A DNA stretch of 37,769 bases from a bacterium (GTDB taxonomy: Bacteria; Patescibacteriota; Minisyncoccia; Minisyncoccales; JAGGXC01): the NCBI GenBank assembly GCA_021163265.1, contig JAGGXC010000001.1, positions 1-37,769 of the forward strand, in the 5' to 3' direction. The position numbers and the translations under genes are program-made. Under the pieces are notes generated by a model, which was not told the origin of the DNA, did no database searches, and saw only the letters and a program-made list of their open reading frames with translations. Shown here piece by piece: positions 20,601 through 30,552 of this stretch; positions within the stretch are counted from its first letter, which is position 1, and every line of letters starts with the position of its first letter.

Positions 20601-21407
20601 ATGGAAGAAGAAAAATGTAAGGAAAAAGAGAAAATTGTTGAAGGAAAAACAAAGATCATTTGGAGAGTTAATGCTTCAACTGTTGAGATTGAAAGCAAGC
20701 CTGATATTACCGCAAGAAACGGAAAGAAAAGAGACAAGATTCCAGGGAAGGAGATTCTTGCTAACAATATTGCCTGCAATGTATTTGAATTTCTAAACTC
20801 AAAAAGGGTTAAGACACATTTTATTAAGAGATATTCTGAGAAATCTTTTTTGGCAAAGTTGTGTGAAATGGTTCCTGTTGAGGTTGTTGTGCGTCGGTAT
20901 GCTTTAGGAAGTTATCTGAAAAGACACCCTGAAATTCCTAAATTTTTCAGATTCAAGAAACCAATAGTTGAATTATTCTATAAATCAGATAAACTTCGGG
21001 ATCCATATATTATTACTCAAGGAAACCAGAAAAGAATTGACTGGATTCTTTATGAAGCTAAAGAGCCACTCTCAACCAACTCTTTTCTTGGAAGAATAAG
21101 TGCTTCTTGGTCGTTAAAAGAAGAAAAATTAGCAATTAAAAAAGCAAAGAAAACTTTTATTTTACTGGAAAGAGTGTTTCGGGATTTAGGATATATCTTG
21201 GCAGATCTAAAAGTAGAGTTTGGCCGAACTACGGAAGGAGAGATTGTGATAGCCGATGTTATTGATAATGATAGTTGGCGCCTTCTTACAGAAGAAGGAG
21301 AGCATTTAGATAAACAGCTTTATCGCGAAGGCAAAGACTTGGATACAGTCCGAACGAAATATGAGATTGTTTCTCAGATTACCAATTCTCTTAAAAATTA
21401 TATTTAA
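20601..21407 (+). CDS. purC: SAICAR synthetase, PAICS-like type
   Basis: 268 residues. Catalyses ATP-dependent joining of CAIR and aspartate in purine synthesis. Motifs: EGKTKIIW (14-21), PVEVVVRRYALGSYLKRHP, and DLKVEFG...IVIADVIDNDSWRL. The VIDNDSWRL end and the RR-A-GSYLKR form resemble the animal PAICS-type domain more than the Bacillus or E. coli enzymes, from memory of those sequences. Strong SD GGGGAGGT precedes the ATG, unlike the SD-poor neighbours. No other pur gene is in the window; CPR bacteria often lack the pathway, so the enzyme may be a transferred remnant or salvage a supplied intermediate. Confidence 0.92.
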   Translation: MEEEKCKEKEKIVEGKTKIIWRVNASTVEIESKPDITARNGKKRDKIPGKEILANNIACNVFEFLNSKRVKTHFIKRYSEKSFLAKLCEMVPVEVVVRRYALGSYLKRHPEIPKFFRFKKPIVELFYKSDKLRDPYIITQGNQKRIDWILYEAKEPLSTNSFLGRISASWSLKEEKLAIKKAKKTFILLERVFRDLGYILADLKVEFGRTTEGEIVIADVIDNDSWRLLTEEGEHLDKQLYREGKDLDTVRTKYEIVSQITNSLKNYI

Positions 21408-21412
21408 ATTTT

Positions 21413-21444
21413 AAAAAACCGCCTTGCTCGGCGGCTTTTTTTTT
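21413..21444. terminator. Terminator between convergent purC and ftsH
   Basis: CCGCC (21419-21423) pairs with GGCGG (21430-21434), flanked by an A-run and a run of nine T, so it can work in both directions. Confidence 0.85.
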
Positions 21445-23290
21445 ATTTCCTTCCTTTCTTATTTTTGCTTTTTCTTTTCCCGCTAGCTACAATTTTTTCA
21501 AATTCTTCTTTTTCGATTGTTTCTTTTTTTATCAATGTCGTTGCTAACTTATCTAAAAGTCTTCTGTGTTTTGTAAGTATAAGACGAGCTCTCTTTTCTG
21601 CCCCTTTTATAATCTTGGCTACTTCTTGATCAATTTTTAGAGCGACCTGCTCAGAGTAGTTTCTTTGCTCAGATATTTCTTTTCCTAAGAAAATTAATTC
21701 CTCTTTTTTACCAAAAGAAATAGGTCCTAGAGAAGACATTCCATATTCCTTTACTAGCTTTCGGGCAATTTCTGATGCTCTTTCTAGATCACTGGAAGCG
21801 CCGGTAGTTATTTCTTTGAACTTTATATCTTCTGCCACATATCCTCCCAGAAGCACTGCCATTTCTGATAGAAATTCCGATTTCGTCTTTAATTTTCTTT
21901 CTTCTTTCGGCATCTTAAGGGTATACCCTGCTGCCATTCCTCTTGCAATAATGGATATTTTTCTTACAGGCTCAGTATTGGGAAGCATTGTTGAAACGAG
22001 AGCGTGACCAGCTTCGTGATAAGCAGCGATTTCTTTTTCTTTTTTTGAAAGGATATGACTCCTTCTTTCAGGTCCCAAAAGAACTTTCTCTATTGATTCT
22101 AAAAATTCTGTTTGATAAATTTTGTCCTTATTTCTTCTTGCAGCGAGAATTGCAGCTTCGTTCACTACATTTGCCAAGTCAGCTCCTGAAAAGCCTGGTG
22201 TTCTTTCTGCCACTTCCCTCAGATTAACATCTGAAGCAAGAGGTTTGTTTTTGCAATGAATTTTAAGAATTTTTTCTCTTCCTTCGATATCCGGAAGATC
22301 TAAGATGACTCTTCGATCAAACCTTCCTGGGCGAAGAAGAGCTGGATCTAAAATATCTGGTCGATTTGTAGCAGCCATCACTATACAAGTAGCGTCTTTC
22401 TCGAATCCATCAAGTTCTACAAGGATTTGGTTTAAAGTCTGTTCTCTTTCATCATGTCCTCCTCCAATACCTGCTCCTCTAATTCTTCCGATAGCATCTA
22501 ATTCGTCAATAAAAACGATACTTGGCTGATGTTTTTTTGCTGTATTAAACAGGCTTCTTACCCGTCCCGCTCCGACTCCTACGAATAGTTCTATAAATTC
22601 GGATCCCGAAATTGAGAAAAAAGGCACTTTTGCTTCATTTGCTACTGCTCGAGCTAATAAAGTTTTTCCTGTTCCTGGAGGACCTACTAATAGAATTCCT
22701 CTCGGTATCTTTGCTCCCATTTTTAGAAACTTTTTCGGAGTCTTTAAGAATTCTACCACTTCTTTCAGTTCTTCTTTTGCTTCTTTTAGGTTTCCTACAT
22801 CATCGAATGTAACCTTTTCTTTTTTAGTATCCACTCCAAATAGGCGAGGACGAGCTTTTGTGAAATTTAAAGCTTCCATTGCTCCTGTCTTTGCCCTTCT
22901 GAAGATCATCCAGAAAAAGAGAATAAAGAAAATAAAAGGAATAACTATAAGAAGCTGGAGAATCCAAGAGCCAAACTCAGGTTCCTTTTTCTCTCTGATA
23001 TCTACTTGAAGGATCTTTTCTTTAGGAACCCCGTAGTTAAGTAACGATTGGGTTAGAGCAAGATCTTTTTCTTTTCTTGAGATTGCTTTGGAATTATCTT
23101 TGTAAAGAATAGAAAGATTATCTCCTACTACAATAACTTCTTTAATAGATCCCTGATTTATTTCTTTAGCAAGCTGAGTAAGAGAGATTTCTTTTGTTTC
23201 TTCCAAGGGACCAGAGAGGAGAGTAAAAACCGCTGAGATTGTTAAGAAAATTGCAATAATAATTAAAAAGTTCTTGATAAGGTTTTTCAT
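21443..23290 (-). CDS. ftsH: ATP-dependent zinc metalloprotease FtsH
   Basis: 615 residues, normal length. TM segments at about 7-26 and 109-130 flank a small periplasmic domain. AAA+ domain: Walker A GPPGTGKT (203-210), pore FVGVGA, Walker [12 protein letters not shown], and SRH with RPGRFDRR. The peptidase domain has the zinc motif HEAGH (425-429). It degrades unassembled membrane proteins and short-lived regulators at the inner membrane. It follows the S1 gene by 22 nt on the same strand, so they are probably cotranscribed. A basic tail ([11 protein letters not shown]) ends it. All catalytic residues are present. Confidence 0.97.
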   Translation of the reverse strand: MKNLIKNFLIIIAIFLTISAVFTLLSGPLEETKEISLTQLAKEINQGSIKEVIVVGDNLSILYKDNSKAISRKEKDLALTQSLLNYGVPKEKILQVDIREKKEPEFGSWILQLLIVIPFIFFILFFWMIFRRAKTGAMEALNFTKARPRLFGVDTKKEKVTFDDVGNLKEAKEELKEVVEFLKTPKKFLKMGAKIPRGILLVGPPGTGKTLLARAVANEAKVPFFSISGSEFIELFVGVGAGRVRSLFNTAKKHQPSIVFIDELDAIGRIRGAGIGGGHDEREQTLNQILVELDGFEKDATCIVMAATNRPDILDPALLRPGRFDRRVILDLPDIEGREKILKIHCKNKPLASDVNLREVAERTPGFSGADLANVVNEAAILAARRNKDKIYQTEFLESIEKVLLGPERRSHILSKKEKEIAAYHEAGHALVSTMLPNTEPVRKISIIARGMAAGYTLKMPKEERKLKTKSEFLSEMAVLLGGYVAEDIKFKEITTGASSDLERASEIARKLVKEYGMSSLGPISFGKKEELIFLGKEISEQRNYSEQVALKIDQEVAKIIKGAEKRARLILTKHRRLLDKLATTLIKKETIEKEEFEKIVASGKRKSKNKKGRK

Positions 23291-23312
23291 TTTGGGATTA
23301 AAAGTTTTTAGA

Positions 23313-24371
23313 TTATTTTTCTAACTTAAGAACAATTTTTCTCTCAGAAGGATTAACTAAAGAGATCTTGAAATTATAGGTTTCTCCTATTTTGAGAGTT
23401 TTTTCCATTTCTTGATGAGAATTAAATTCCGAAATATGGATAAGTCCTTGAATATCTTTCTCTATCTGAACCAGAGCTCCAAATGGTCTAAATCTTGTTA
23501 CCTTTCCTTTTATTATATCGCCTTTCTTGTATTTCTTCTCGATGTCTTTCCAAGGATCATCTTTTAATGCTTTGAGAGAAAGAAATACTCTATCGTTGTC
23601 AATGTTTATAATCTTTGCTTTTACTTTTTGTCCCACCTTGACGATTTCAGCGGGATTTTCTACTAATTTCCAATCCAGTTCTGAAATATGGATTAATCCT
23701 TCGAGAGGGCTCTCTTTGCCAAATCTTATAAAAGCACCAAAATTTGATATTCCTGTGATTTCTCCTTCAATTATATCTCCTATTTTATATTTTTCTAAAG
23801 CGCTCTTTACTTCTTGAGCAGTTTTTGCTTTTTCTGAAAGTATAAGTTTATTTTCCTTGGGAGAAAAGTCTAGTATTTTTACCTCCATTTCTTGGCCTAT
23901 AAACTTCTGTAATTCTTGAAGAATCTGTGCAGGATTACCTCCTTCAACCCGAGGATAATTTTGAGCTGAGAGCTGTGATACAGGCAAAAAAGCAGGAATT
24001 CCGAAAAGCTCAGTAAGAAGTCCTCCTTTATTTGCGTTGGTAATTTTTACTTTTACCGGTTCATCCTTTTCTTTCTTTTCTTTGATATTCTCCCATGCCA
24101 TTTGTTGATAGGCTTCTCTGATCGACAATTCAACAAAACCCTCTTCTGTTTCTTGATCTATAATCTTTGCAGAGATTTTATCTCCGATGTTGAGTTTCTT
24201 TAATGTATCTTTTGCCTCTTTGAATTCCTTGCCATAAATAATTCCTGTGCCAAAAGGATCTAAATCAATATAAACAGCAGACCTTCCTATACCAATTACT
24301 TTTCCTTCCACTACTTCTCCTACCTTGAGAGGACGGATAATTTCTTTTTTGGAATATTTTTTGTTTTCCAT
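23313..24371 (-). CDS. rpsA: S1 RNA-binding domain protein (ribosomal protein S1-like)
   Basis: 352 residues with four S1 (OB-fold) repeats: about 15-75 ([20 protein letters not shown]), 95-165 (degenerate), 190-260 ([31 protein letters not shown]) and 275-350 ([28 protein letters not shown]). Fewer repeats than E. coli S1 (six), like many low-GC and CPR proteins. S1 helps mRNA binding on the 30S subunit. ATG 24371 is preferred over GTG 24380: the -10 box is only 10 nt upstream, so the leader would be about 4 nt with no SD. Cotranscribed with ftsH. Confidence 0.88.
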   Translation of the reverse strand: MENKKYSKKEIIRPLKVGEVVEGKVIGIGRSAVYIDLDPFGTGIIYGKEFKEAKDTLKKLNIGDKISAKIIDQETEEGFVELSIREAYQQMAWENIKEKKEKDEPVKVKITNANKGGLLTELFGIPAFLPVSQLSAQNYPRVEGGNPAQILQELQKFIGQEMEVKILDFSPKENKLILSEKAKTAQEVKSALEKYKIGDIIEGEITGISNFGAFIRFGKESPLEGLIHISELDWKLVENPAEIVKVGQKVKAKIINIDNDRVFLSLKALKDDPWKDIEKKYKKGDIIKGKVTRFRPFGALVQIEKDIQGLIHISEFNSHQEMEKTLKIGETYNFKISLVNPSERKIVLKLEK

Positions 24372-24381
24372 AATATTCACT

Positions 24382-24410
24382 ATAATATATTAAAAAAATA
24401 ATTTAATCAA
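24382..24410 (-). promoter_or_regulatory. Promoter of the S1-ftsH unit
   Basis: Leftward TTGATT (24410-24405), 17-bp spacer, TATTAT (24387-24382). ATG 24371 lies 10 nt beyond the -10, giving an almost leaderless mRNA. Confidence 0.6.
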
Positions 24411-24524
24411 GTCTTTAAAGAAGCAAGCTTTTGTTTGAAAGGAAACAAGAATTATGATAAATTAAATTATGGTGACCTTTTCTTTTTATGAGATAAGAAT
24501 TAAAAGAAATAAAAGAAAAAAAAC

Positions 24525-25178
24525 ATGAAAATTAATTGGTATGGTCAATCAATGTTTGAAGTTATTGCGAAACAGCGTCAGAACCATGAAGTAAAGATTG
24601 TGATAGATCCCTTTGATAAGAGTATCGGTCTCCGTGTTCCTCAACCAGAAGCCGATATTTTACTTGTATCTCATTTTCATCACGATCACTCCAATATAAA
24701 AGCAGTGAAAGGAAATCCATTTGTAATTGATGGACCAGGCGAGTATGAAATAAAGGATATTTATATCAAAGGAATCCCTGCTTTTCATGATAAATCACAA
24801 GGGAAAGAAAGAGGAAAAGTAACGATGTTTACTATCGAAGCGGAAGAAATAAAGCTATGCCATCTTTCAGATATCGGACAGGATGAGTTAACAGAGAAAC
24901 AATTGGAAGAAATAGGAGAAGTTAATATTTTGATGATTCCCATCGGTGGGGTCTACACGATTAACGCCAAAGAAGCTTCCCATATTATTAATCAAATTGA
25001 ACCTCAAATTGTTATCCCGATGCATTATCAGATTCCAAAGCTAAAATTGAAACTAGAAGGAATAGACAAGTTTCTAAAAATAATGGGAGTAAAAGAAGCA
25101 GAGCGTGTAAACAAACTTTCAATTAAGAGAAAAGACTTAGGTGAAGGCAAAACAAGGATTGTTATTCTAACTCCTTAA
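24525..25178 (+). CDS. MBL-fold metal-dependent hydrolase (UlaG-like)
   Basis: 217 residues. The metallo-beta-lactamase signature is HFHHDHSNI (71-79), followed by DGPGEYEI, H94-type ligand region (GIPAFHDKSQG), LCHLSDIGQ and IPMHYQIP, where the later His and Asp complete the dimetal site. It lacks the beta-CASP insert of RNase J. The short MBL group it resembles (UlaG/YtnP-like) includes lactonases and phosphodiesterases; the substrate here is unknown. No SD precedes the ATG. It is 6 nt upstream of a small membrane protein and then gyrA, apparently one operon. Confidence 0.85.
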   Translation: MKINWYGQSMFEVIAKQRQNHEVKIVIDPFDKSIGLRVPQPEADILLVSHFHHDHSNIKAVKGNPFVIDGPGEYEIKDIYIKGIPAFHDKSQGKERGKVTMFTIEAEEIKLCHLSDIGQDELTEKQLEEIGEVNILMIPIGGVYTINAKEASHIINQIEPQIVIPMHYQIPKLKLKLEGIDKFLKIMGVKEAERVNKLSIKRKDLGEGKTRIVILTP

Positions 25179-25184
25179 AAGACA

Positions 25185-25520
25185 ATGAAGTTTTCTGATA
25201 AAATATCAAAACTTCCTCTCAAGACAAGAAAGATTATTTTATGGATCATAGTAATAACTGTAGGAATAGTGTTGGTTTACTTCTGGACAAAATACAGCAT
25301 AAGAAGTTTGAAAGAGACATGGCAGCCCGGAGAATTAGAACAGCAATTTAAGATTTCTGAATTAAAAGAAAAATTGAGAGAAGGTTTTCCAGAACTGAAA
25401 AGAATGCAGAGCTTACTGAAATCATGGTCTAATCCTCAAAACTTCTCTCCCAATATTTTAGGGAGCACTTCTTCGGATGTAAACTTTCCTAACGAAAATT
25501 TTCCTAATTTTCAAAAATAA
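25185..25520 (+). CDS. Small single-pass membrane protein upstream of gyrA
   Basis: 111 residues. A basic N-terminus (SKLPLKTRKI) precedes one membrane helix at about 18-37 (IILWIIVITVGIVLVYFW), then an amphipathic, charged segment (SELKEKLREGFPELKRM) and an N/P/S-rich tail. Likely N-in with the tail outside. The family is not recognised. It is 6 nt after the MBL gene and 3 nt before gyrA; such a small membrane gene beside gyrA is seen in other CPR genomes from memory, without known function. No cleavable signal peptide is apparent. Confidence 0.65.
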   Translation: MKFSDKISKLPLKTRKIILWIIVITVGIVLVYFWTKYSIRSLKETWQPGELEQQFKISELKEKLREGFPELKRMQSLLKSWSNPQNFSPNILGSTSSDVNFPNENFPNFQK

Positions 25521-25523
25521 AAA

Positions 25524-27983
25524 ATGTCAGAAAAAAAGAAAACTTCAAATTTGAATAGTGAAATTGGTTATGTAAAGCCTCGCGAAATTACCGAGGAGAT
25601 GAAAGAATCTTATATAGACTATGCGATGTCAGTGATTATTTCCCGAGCTCTTCCTGATGTAAGAGATGGATTGAAACCAGTGCACCGTCGCATTCTTTAT
25701 GCAATGTTAGAAGAAGGTTTGCGCTCAGGTGCGAAATTTAGAAAATCAGCTACAGTAGTAGGAAGCGTCTTAGGACGCTATCATCCTCATGGAGATCAAG
25801 CAGTTTATGATGCTTTAGTAAGAATGGCTCAAGATTTTTCTTTGAGGTATCCGCTGGTTACTGGACAAGGAAATTTTGGATCAATTGATGGAGATCCACC
25901 TTCAGCAATGAGATATAGCGAAGTAAAACTTTCTCGAATTGGAGAAGAAATGCTAAAGGATATTGAGAAAGATACGGTTGATTTTGTTGATAATTACGAT
26001 GGCACAAGGAAAGAACCAAAAGTTCTTCCTTCTCCGTTACCACAGCTTCTATTAAATGGATCCTTGGGGATTGCAGTAGGAGTGGCCACAAATATTCCTC
26101 CGCATAATCTTTCTGAGATAGTAGATGCAGCTGTTTATCTAATTGACAATCCTAAAGCAGCTACTGAGGATCTTTTTCAGTTTATTAAAGGGCCCGATTT
26201 TCCTACAGGAGGAGAGATTTATAATCAGAAAGAAATTATCACTGCTTATTCTCAGGGTAAAGGTCCTATTTTAATAAGAGGAAAAGCAGAGATAGTTGGC
26301 AAAGGAGAAAGATCTCAAATTATAATTACTGAGATTCCTTATCAGGTTCAAAAAGCAAGTCTAGTTGAGCAGATAGCAAATTTAGTACAGCAAAAAAAGA
26401 TTGAGAAAATAAGAGATATCCGTGATGAGTCAGATAAAGAAGGATTAAGAGTGGTAATTGATCTTCAACGAGGTGCTTTCCCTCAGAAAGTTCTTAACCG
26501 TCTTTATAAATTCACTGATTTACAGAAAGTTTTTTATCTTAATATGGTTGCCTTAGTAGAGGGAATTCAGCCTCGGGTTTTATCTCTGGTAGAAGTACTT
26601 TCTTATTTCTTGCAACATAGGCAAGAGGTAGTTAGGAGAAGAACAAAATTTGATTTAGAAAAAGCAAAGGCACGATGTCATATCTTGGAAGGATTAAATA
26701 AGTGTTTATCTAGAATTGATGAAGTAATCAAGACAATTAAATCTTCAAAAACTCGCGAAATTGCTCAGAAGAATCTTATAAAGAAATTCAAGCTGACTGA
26801 GATTCAAGCCAATGCTATTTTAGAGACAAAACTTTCGGCGCTTGCTAAATTAGAAAGAGAAAAAATTGCTCAAGAACTTGCTCAGAAAAAGAAAGAAATA
26901 AAAGAACTTTCAGCAATACTTAAGAGTCCTAAAAAAATAAAAGAGGTGATGAAAAAGGAATTAAAGGAACTTAAGGAAAAATATGGTGATCAAAGAAGAA
27001 CAAAAGTTTTTGTTCAGAAAGTCGGAGAAATTCCGGAAAAAGATCTTATTCCTCAGCAGCCTACTATCATAACTTTAACAAAAGGAGGTTATATTAAAAG
27101 AACCAGTCCTCAGGTCTACAAAATTCAGAAGAGAGGAGGTAAGGGAATTTTGGGAATGAAAACATTGGGAGACGATGTGGTAGATAAGTTTCTTTTGTGT
27201 AATACTCACGATTATTTGCTTTTCTTTACTGACTCCGGAAAAGTTTTTCAAACACCTGTTTACGAAATACCAAAAGAGGGTAGAGTGGCAAAAGGAAGGG
27301 GGCTTGCCAATTTCTTGGAAATTTCTGCTGATGAGAAAGTTCTTTCTATAATAGCTAGACGCCAAGATCAAGATTCCAAGACTAAATATTTAGTAATGGT
27401 GACAAAAAATGGTATAATCAAAAAAACTCCTCTTTCTGATTTTAAGAATGTCAGAAGATCTGGATTAATTGCTATCAGATTGAGGAAAGGTGACCTCTTA
27501 AGAAAGGTAGTAGAGGCAAAAGATGGAGATGAAATTATTTTAGTAACAAAATATGGTCAATCTATACGATTTAAGGAAAAAGATATAAGACCAATGGGAA
27601 GGCAAGCGTCGGGAATAAAAGGAATGAGACTTAAGAAAGATGATGAAATTGTTGGAATAGAAGTAATAGATCCTAACCAGAAAGATAATTATTTGCTTAT
27701 TATTACAGAAAACGGATACGGCAAGAGAACAAAACTGAAAGAGTATAGGCTTCAGAAAAGAGGGGGTAGCGGTATTAAAACAGCCAACATTACCTCAAAA
27801 AGCGGATTTGTGGTTGGTTCAAAGCTGCTTGTGGATCAAAAAGACTTAATTGTTGTTTCTCGTAAGGGACAAGTAATAAGAACAAATATTTCTTCGATTT
27901 CTGTTCTAAGCAGAGCAACGCAGGGAGTTAGGATTATGCGCTTAGATAAAGAAGATAAGGTAGCTTCTTTTGATTGTATTTAA
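25524..27983 (+). CDS. gyrA: DNA gyrase subunit A
   Basis: 819 residues. The breakage-reunion domain has catalytic Tyr131 (SAMRYSE), the [17 protein letters not shown] segment (45-61) and the quinolone-region [26 protein letters not shown] coiled-coil arm lies at about 370-490. The C-terminal domain has six beta-pinwheel repeats, beginning with a GyrA box QKRGGKG near residue 535; the box argues for GyrA rather than ParC. It forms A2B2 with GyrB and introduces negative supercoils. Starts 3 nt after the small membrane protein gene and has no SD. gyrB is not in the window. Confidence 0.96.
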   Translation: MSEKKKTSNLNSEIGYVKPREITEEMKESYIDYAMSVIISRALPDVRDGLKPVHRRILYAMLEEGLRSGAKFRKSATVVGSVLGRYHPHGDQAVYDALVRMAQDFSLRYPLVTGQGNFGSIDGDPPSAMRYSEVKLSRIGEEMLKDIEKDTVDFVDNYDGTRKEPKVLPSPLPQLLLNGSLGIAVGVATNIPPHNLSEIVDAAVYLIDNPKAATEDLFQFIKGPDFPTGGEIYNQKEIITAYSQGKGPILIRGKAEIVGKGERSQIIITEIPYQVQKASLVEQIANLVQQKKIEKIRDIRDESDKEGLRVVIDLQRGAFPQKVLNRLYKFTDLQKVFYLNMVALVEGIQPRVLSLVEVLSYFLQHRQEVVRRRTKFDLEKAKARCHILEGLNKCLSRIDEVIKTIKSSKTREIAQKNLIKKFKLTEIQANAILETKLSALAKLEREKIAQELAQKKKEIKELSAILKSPKKIKEVMKKELKELKEKYGDQRRTKVFVQKVGEIPEKDLIPQQPTIITLTKGGYIKRTSPQVYKIQKRGGKGILGMKTLGDDVVDKFLLCNTHDYLLFFTDSGKVFQTPVYEIPKEGRVAKGRGLANFLEISADEKVLSIIARRQDQDSKTKYLVMVTKNGIIKKTPLSDFKNVRRSGLIAIRLRKGDLLRKVVEAKDGDEIILVTKYGQSIRFKEKDIRPMGRQASGIKGMRLKKDDEIVGIEVIDPNQKDNYLLIITENGYGKRTKLKEYRLQKRGGSGIKTANITSKSGFVVGSKLLVDQKDLIVVSRKGQVIRTNISSISVLSRATQGVRIMRLDKEDKVASFDCI

Positions 27984-28003
27984 ATAAATATTTTATTTTT
28001 TAT

Positions 28004-28537
28004 ATGACTCAACCTTTGAAGTTTCTAAATCCAGAAGAGATTTTAAAAAAGATGAGGATTGAAAAGCATATGCTGGCAGCTGATTTTGGCTGTGGGGCAG
28101 GTGGTTGGGCAATTCCGTTGGCTAAGAAGCTTACTCGGGGAAGAGTATATGCATTTGATGTGCAAGAAGAAATGCTTTCAGCGCTGAAGAGTCGAGCCAG
28201 GCTTCTAAAGGCTTTCAATATTGAGCCTATTCTTTGCGACTTAGAAGATTCCAGAGGAGTAAATCTTGCAGACAAAACTATGGATTTGGTTTTGATAACA
28301 AATCTTTTATTTCAGGTAAAAGAGAAAAAGAGAATATTAAAGGAGGCCAAGAGGATTTTAAAAAAAGGAGGTCAACTTCTTGTAGTGGATTGGTATGAGA
28401 ACAGTTCTTTCGGTCCTAAAGAAAAAAGAGTTTCTCCAGAAGAGGTTAAAAAACTTGCTAAAAGTCTTGGTTTTGAATTGGAGCAAGAATTAGAAGCAGG
28501 GGATTATCATTATGCCTTGATATTTACTAAACCATAG
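28004..28537 (+). CDS. Class I SAM-dependent methyltransferase
   Basis: 177 residues. Motif I AADFGCGAGGWAIPLAKKL (about 26-44), motif II AFDVQEEML, and motif IV-like MDLVLITNLLFQV followed by ILKKGGQLLVVDWY. This is the Methyltransf_11/25 fold related to UbiE and ArsM-like enzymes; the substrate cannot be inferred. ATG 28004 is chosen; a TTG at 27974 would overlap gyrA and adds a hydrophobic stretch without an SD. It is 20 nt after gyrA and so may be cotranscribed. No signal peptide. Confidence 0.85.
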   Translation: MTQPLKFLNPEEILKKMRIEKHMLAADFGCGAGGWAIPLAKKLTRGRVYAFDVQEEMLSALKSRARLLKAFNIEPILCDLEDSRGVNLADKTMDLVLITNLLFQVKEKKRILKEAKRILKKGGQLLVVDWYENSSFGPKEKRVSPEEVKKLAKSLGFELEQELEAGDYHYALIFTKP

Positions 28538-28669
28538 GTTTGTTTTATACTTAAAAAGAAGGTGTGGAAAAAAAGATTTAAAAACTTTTTTAGATGTGTT
28601 AATCTTTAGAGTAAGATAAAAAAAATTAAAAAAACAAAAAGGTCGAAAAAAATTATCTAAATATCTCAT

Positions 28670-29137
28670 ATGAAAAAGACAATAATAGCTTCAGTCATAA
28701 TAGGTCTTTTGATCGGATTTGTTGTTCCTTTACTGGTTGCAGGGCAAGCGACAGCTCCTGATAGTTGTGTAATTCGAAAAGATCTATCAAGAATCGGTTT
28801 AGACGATTGTCCTGCGCCTGGTAATGTTGCTAATTTCGAGCTGTTTTATGGAGCAGGGGTAGGACAGCCTACTCCGGATGCTACTCACAAAGTAGGAGGC
28901 GGTATGTGTTGTTTGTTTAATACCGTACTGTATGCAACTGACTGGATTTTCATTATTATTCTTGCTATTGTGATTATCTTTGTATTGATGGGTGCGTTTA
29001 CTTTGCTTACTTCTGCTGGTTCTGATGAGAAGGTGAATACAGGAAGAAATTATATTATCTTTGCGTTGATAGGATTGGGTGCTGCTTTGTTAGCAAGAGC
29101 TTTTCCTTATATCTTGAGGACGATAATGGGTGTGTAA
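28670..29137 (+). CDS. TrbC/VirB2-like small membrane pilin candidate
   Basis: 155 residues. A signal peptide (about 1-24, IIGLLIGFVVPLLVAGQA) is followed by an exported segment with four cysteines (C32, C47, and the CC pair in GGGMCCLFN). Two hydrophobic helices follow at about 91-113 and 128-147, separated by a short polar loop (SAGSDEKVNTGRNY). This is the arrangement of TrbC/VirB2 type IV secretion pilins, a family frequent in CPR genomes, although the cysteine-rich segment is additional. No other T4SS gene is nearby. It might contribute to cell-surface or DNA-uptake structures. Confidence 0.7.
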   Translation: MKKTIIASVIIGLLIGFVVPLLVAGQATAPDSCVIRKDLSRIGLDDCPAPGNVANFELFYGAGVGQPTPDATHKVGGGMCCLFNTVLYATDWIFIIILAIVIIFVLMGAFTLLTSAGSDEKVNTGRNYIIFALIGLGAALLARAFPYILRTIMGV

Positions 29138-29176
29138 GGTTTGTATTGCGAGAGAGAAGATTGAAATTTATATAAT

Positions 29177-29206
29177 TTGACTTTATTTCCAAGAATGTGT
29201 TAGGCT
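29177..29206 (+). promoter_or_regulatory. Probable promoter of tRNA-Leu(UAG)
   Basis: TTGACT (29177-29182), 18-bp spacer, TAGGCT (29201-29206), about 11 nt before the mature tRNA 5' end. Confidence 0.4.
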
Positions 29207-29217
29207 GAAAAAGCCTT

Positions 29218-29301
29218 GCCCTCGTGGCGGAATTGGTATACGCGCAACGCTTAGGACGTTGTTCCTGTAAAGGATTGGAGGTTCGAATCCTCCCGAGGGC
29301 A
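29218..29301 (+). tRNA. tRNA-Leu(UAG)
   Basis: 84 nt, class II. Acceptor GCCCTCG/CGAGGGC, anticodon stem CAACG/CGTTG with loop CTTAGGA (TAG), T-loop TTCGAAT, discriminator A, no CCA. Confidence 0.95.
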
Positions 29302-29333
29302 TCAAAAATCCCGACGATGTCGGGATTTTTGAT
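29301..29333 (+). terminator. Terminator after tRNA-Leu(UAG)
   Basis: ATCCCGAC (29308-29315) pairs with GTCGGGAT (29319-29326), extended by A-run/T-run pairing, with a T-tract. It also works leftward for the hsp20 unit. Confidence 0.88.
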
Positions 29334-29357
29334 TTTAGGAGGACTTTTTCTTGTTTT

Positions 29358-29807
29358 CTATATTATCTTTATCTTCTTTTTCTTTGCTTTCTCTTTTTTT
29401 GTCTTTGGTATTCTGATTACAAGAATTCCTTCTTGAATCGAAGCGTGAACTTTTCTGCTATCTATCTTTTCTGGCAAAATAATTTTTCGAGAAAATGGTC
29501 CCCACCAACATTCTTGCAAGAGATATTCTTTGTTTTTATTTTGTTCGTCGGGTTCTGGACGCACGCCTCTTATTTCCAGCATGTCTTCTTCTACGGAGAT
29601 ATCTAAGTCCTTTTGTTTTACTCCTGCTATAGGACTTTGCACGATAATCTCGGAATCTGTTTGATATACATCAACAACTAATTCTCCTTCTATATCAAAC
29701 CACTTATCTTTGACTTCTTCTTTTGCCTTTTCTTTTTTTCTTCCTCTTTTTCTTTTTTTTGAGGAGGGATTTTTTGAGTTTATTTCTATTTTTCTGAAAA
29801 AAAACAT
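29358..29807 (-). CDS. Hsp20/alpha-crystallin small heat-shock protein
   Basis: 149 residues. A basic N-terminal arm (KKRKRGRKKEKAKEEVK) precedes the alpha-crystallin domain at about 48-140: GELVVDVYQTDSEIIVQSPIAGVKQKDLDISVEEDMLEIRG, then WGPFSRKIILPEKIDSRKVHASIQEGILVIRIPK. The ending lacks a clear IxI/V oligomer tail but has KKIKII. It is an ATP-independent holdase. ATG 29807 (8 nt after the prsW stop) is preferred; a TTG-type start at 29840 would overlap prsW. Probably translated from the prsW mRNA. Confidence 0.88.
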   Translation of the reverse strand: MFFFRKIEINSKNPSSKKRKRGRKKEKAKEEVKDKWFDIEGELVVDVYQTDSEIIVQSPIAGVKQKDLDISVEEDMLEIRGVRPEPDEQNKNKEYLLQECWWGPFSRKIILPEKIDSRKVHASIQEGILVIRIPKTKKEKAKKKKIKII

Positions 29808-29814
29808 ACCTTGT

Positions 29815-30525
29815 TTATTTAAGTTTGCAAATACTAGCAATTGTTTTCAGTTTTTGGAAGCCCCAGAATACAAACATTCCCATTCCTAAGAGGAGAAAGG
29901 AGGGAAAACTGATTTGTGTTGCACCTCTGAGTTTTATTATAGAGATATCAAAAACGCCATGCAAGGAAACGGCAAGAGCAATTCCAGCAATAATGAGCAA
30001 TGTTTTATTTTTATTCTCAAAAAAAGAAAAAGCAAGGAAAAATCCTATAATACCTCCGCAAAGAGCATGGAGAAATGTTGCTCCGACAAATCTTAAAGTA
30101 GTTAAAATCAGGGTATTAATAACAGGTTGAGCCTCCCCGATAAGATAGAAGATATTTTCAATAGCGGCAAAACCAAGACCTGCTATTACCATATAGAGCA
30201 TAGCATCTAGCGGTTCATCAAACTCAGGGTCCGAGATAGCTATTTTTCTAACTACTATATACTTTGATAATTCTTCGATAAAAGCTACAGCTAAAAAATA
30301 TTTCAAAGCTATGCTTATCCAGGAAGAATTATTAAAAAAAGAATGAAGAGGGCTTAATCTAATAGCTGCTCCAGCGATTATAGCAACAGAAGCTGCTATG
30401 AGTCCATAGAGAAAAACTTTAAGAATCATTTGATTTGATTCTGGATGGACGTCTTCTTTTAAAAAAAATGAAAGCCAAATAATGCTAGGTAAAATTCCTA
30501 AAATTATATAAAAAAACATTAACAT
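29815..30525 (-). CDS. prsW: PrsW-family intramembrane protease
   Basis: 236 residues, about seven to eight membrane helices. Family motifs: AFIEELSKYIVVR (about 85-97) with the EE pair, GLGFAAIENIFYL (about 116-128), FLHALCGGIIGFFLAF, and LHGVFDISI. These Glu and His residues form the presumed active site of this CAAX-like protease family. In Bacillus PrsW cleaves the anti-sigma factor RsiW; the target here is unknown. A consensus TATAAT lies 6 nt before the ATG, so the mRNA is likely leaderless. hsp20 follows 8 nt after the stop, pointing to a membrane-stress unit. Confidence 0.88.
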   Translation of the reverse strand: MLMFFYIILGILPSIIWLSFFLKEDVHPESNQMILKVFLYGLIAASVAIIAGAAIRLSPLHSFFNNSSWISIALKYFLAVAFIEELSKYIVVRKIAISDPEFDEPLDAMLYMVIAGLGFAAIENIFYLIGEAQPVINTLILTTLRFVGATFLHALCGGIIGFFLAFSFFENKNKTLLIIAGIALAVSLHGVFDISIIKLRGATQISFPSFLLLGMGMFVFWGFQKLKTIASICKLK

Positions 30526-30531
30526 ATCTTA

Positions 30532-30537
30532 ATTATA
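30532..30537 (-). promoter_or_regulatory. -10 box of prsW
   Basis: Leftward TATAAT (30537-30532), 6 nt before ATG 30525. A weak TTAGAC lies 19 bp upstream. This predicts transcription starting at the start codon. Confidence 0.5.
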
Positions 30538-30552
30538 ATTCTTTTGATTCTG

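Noticed and set aside
24525-25178. RNase J or another beta-CASP nuclease
   Set aside because: Too short and without the beta-CASP insert; only the MBL core is present.
25524-27983. Topoisomerase IV subunit ParC
   Set aside because: The C-terminal domain has an intact GyrA-box sequence, which supports gyrase.
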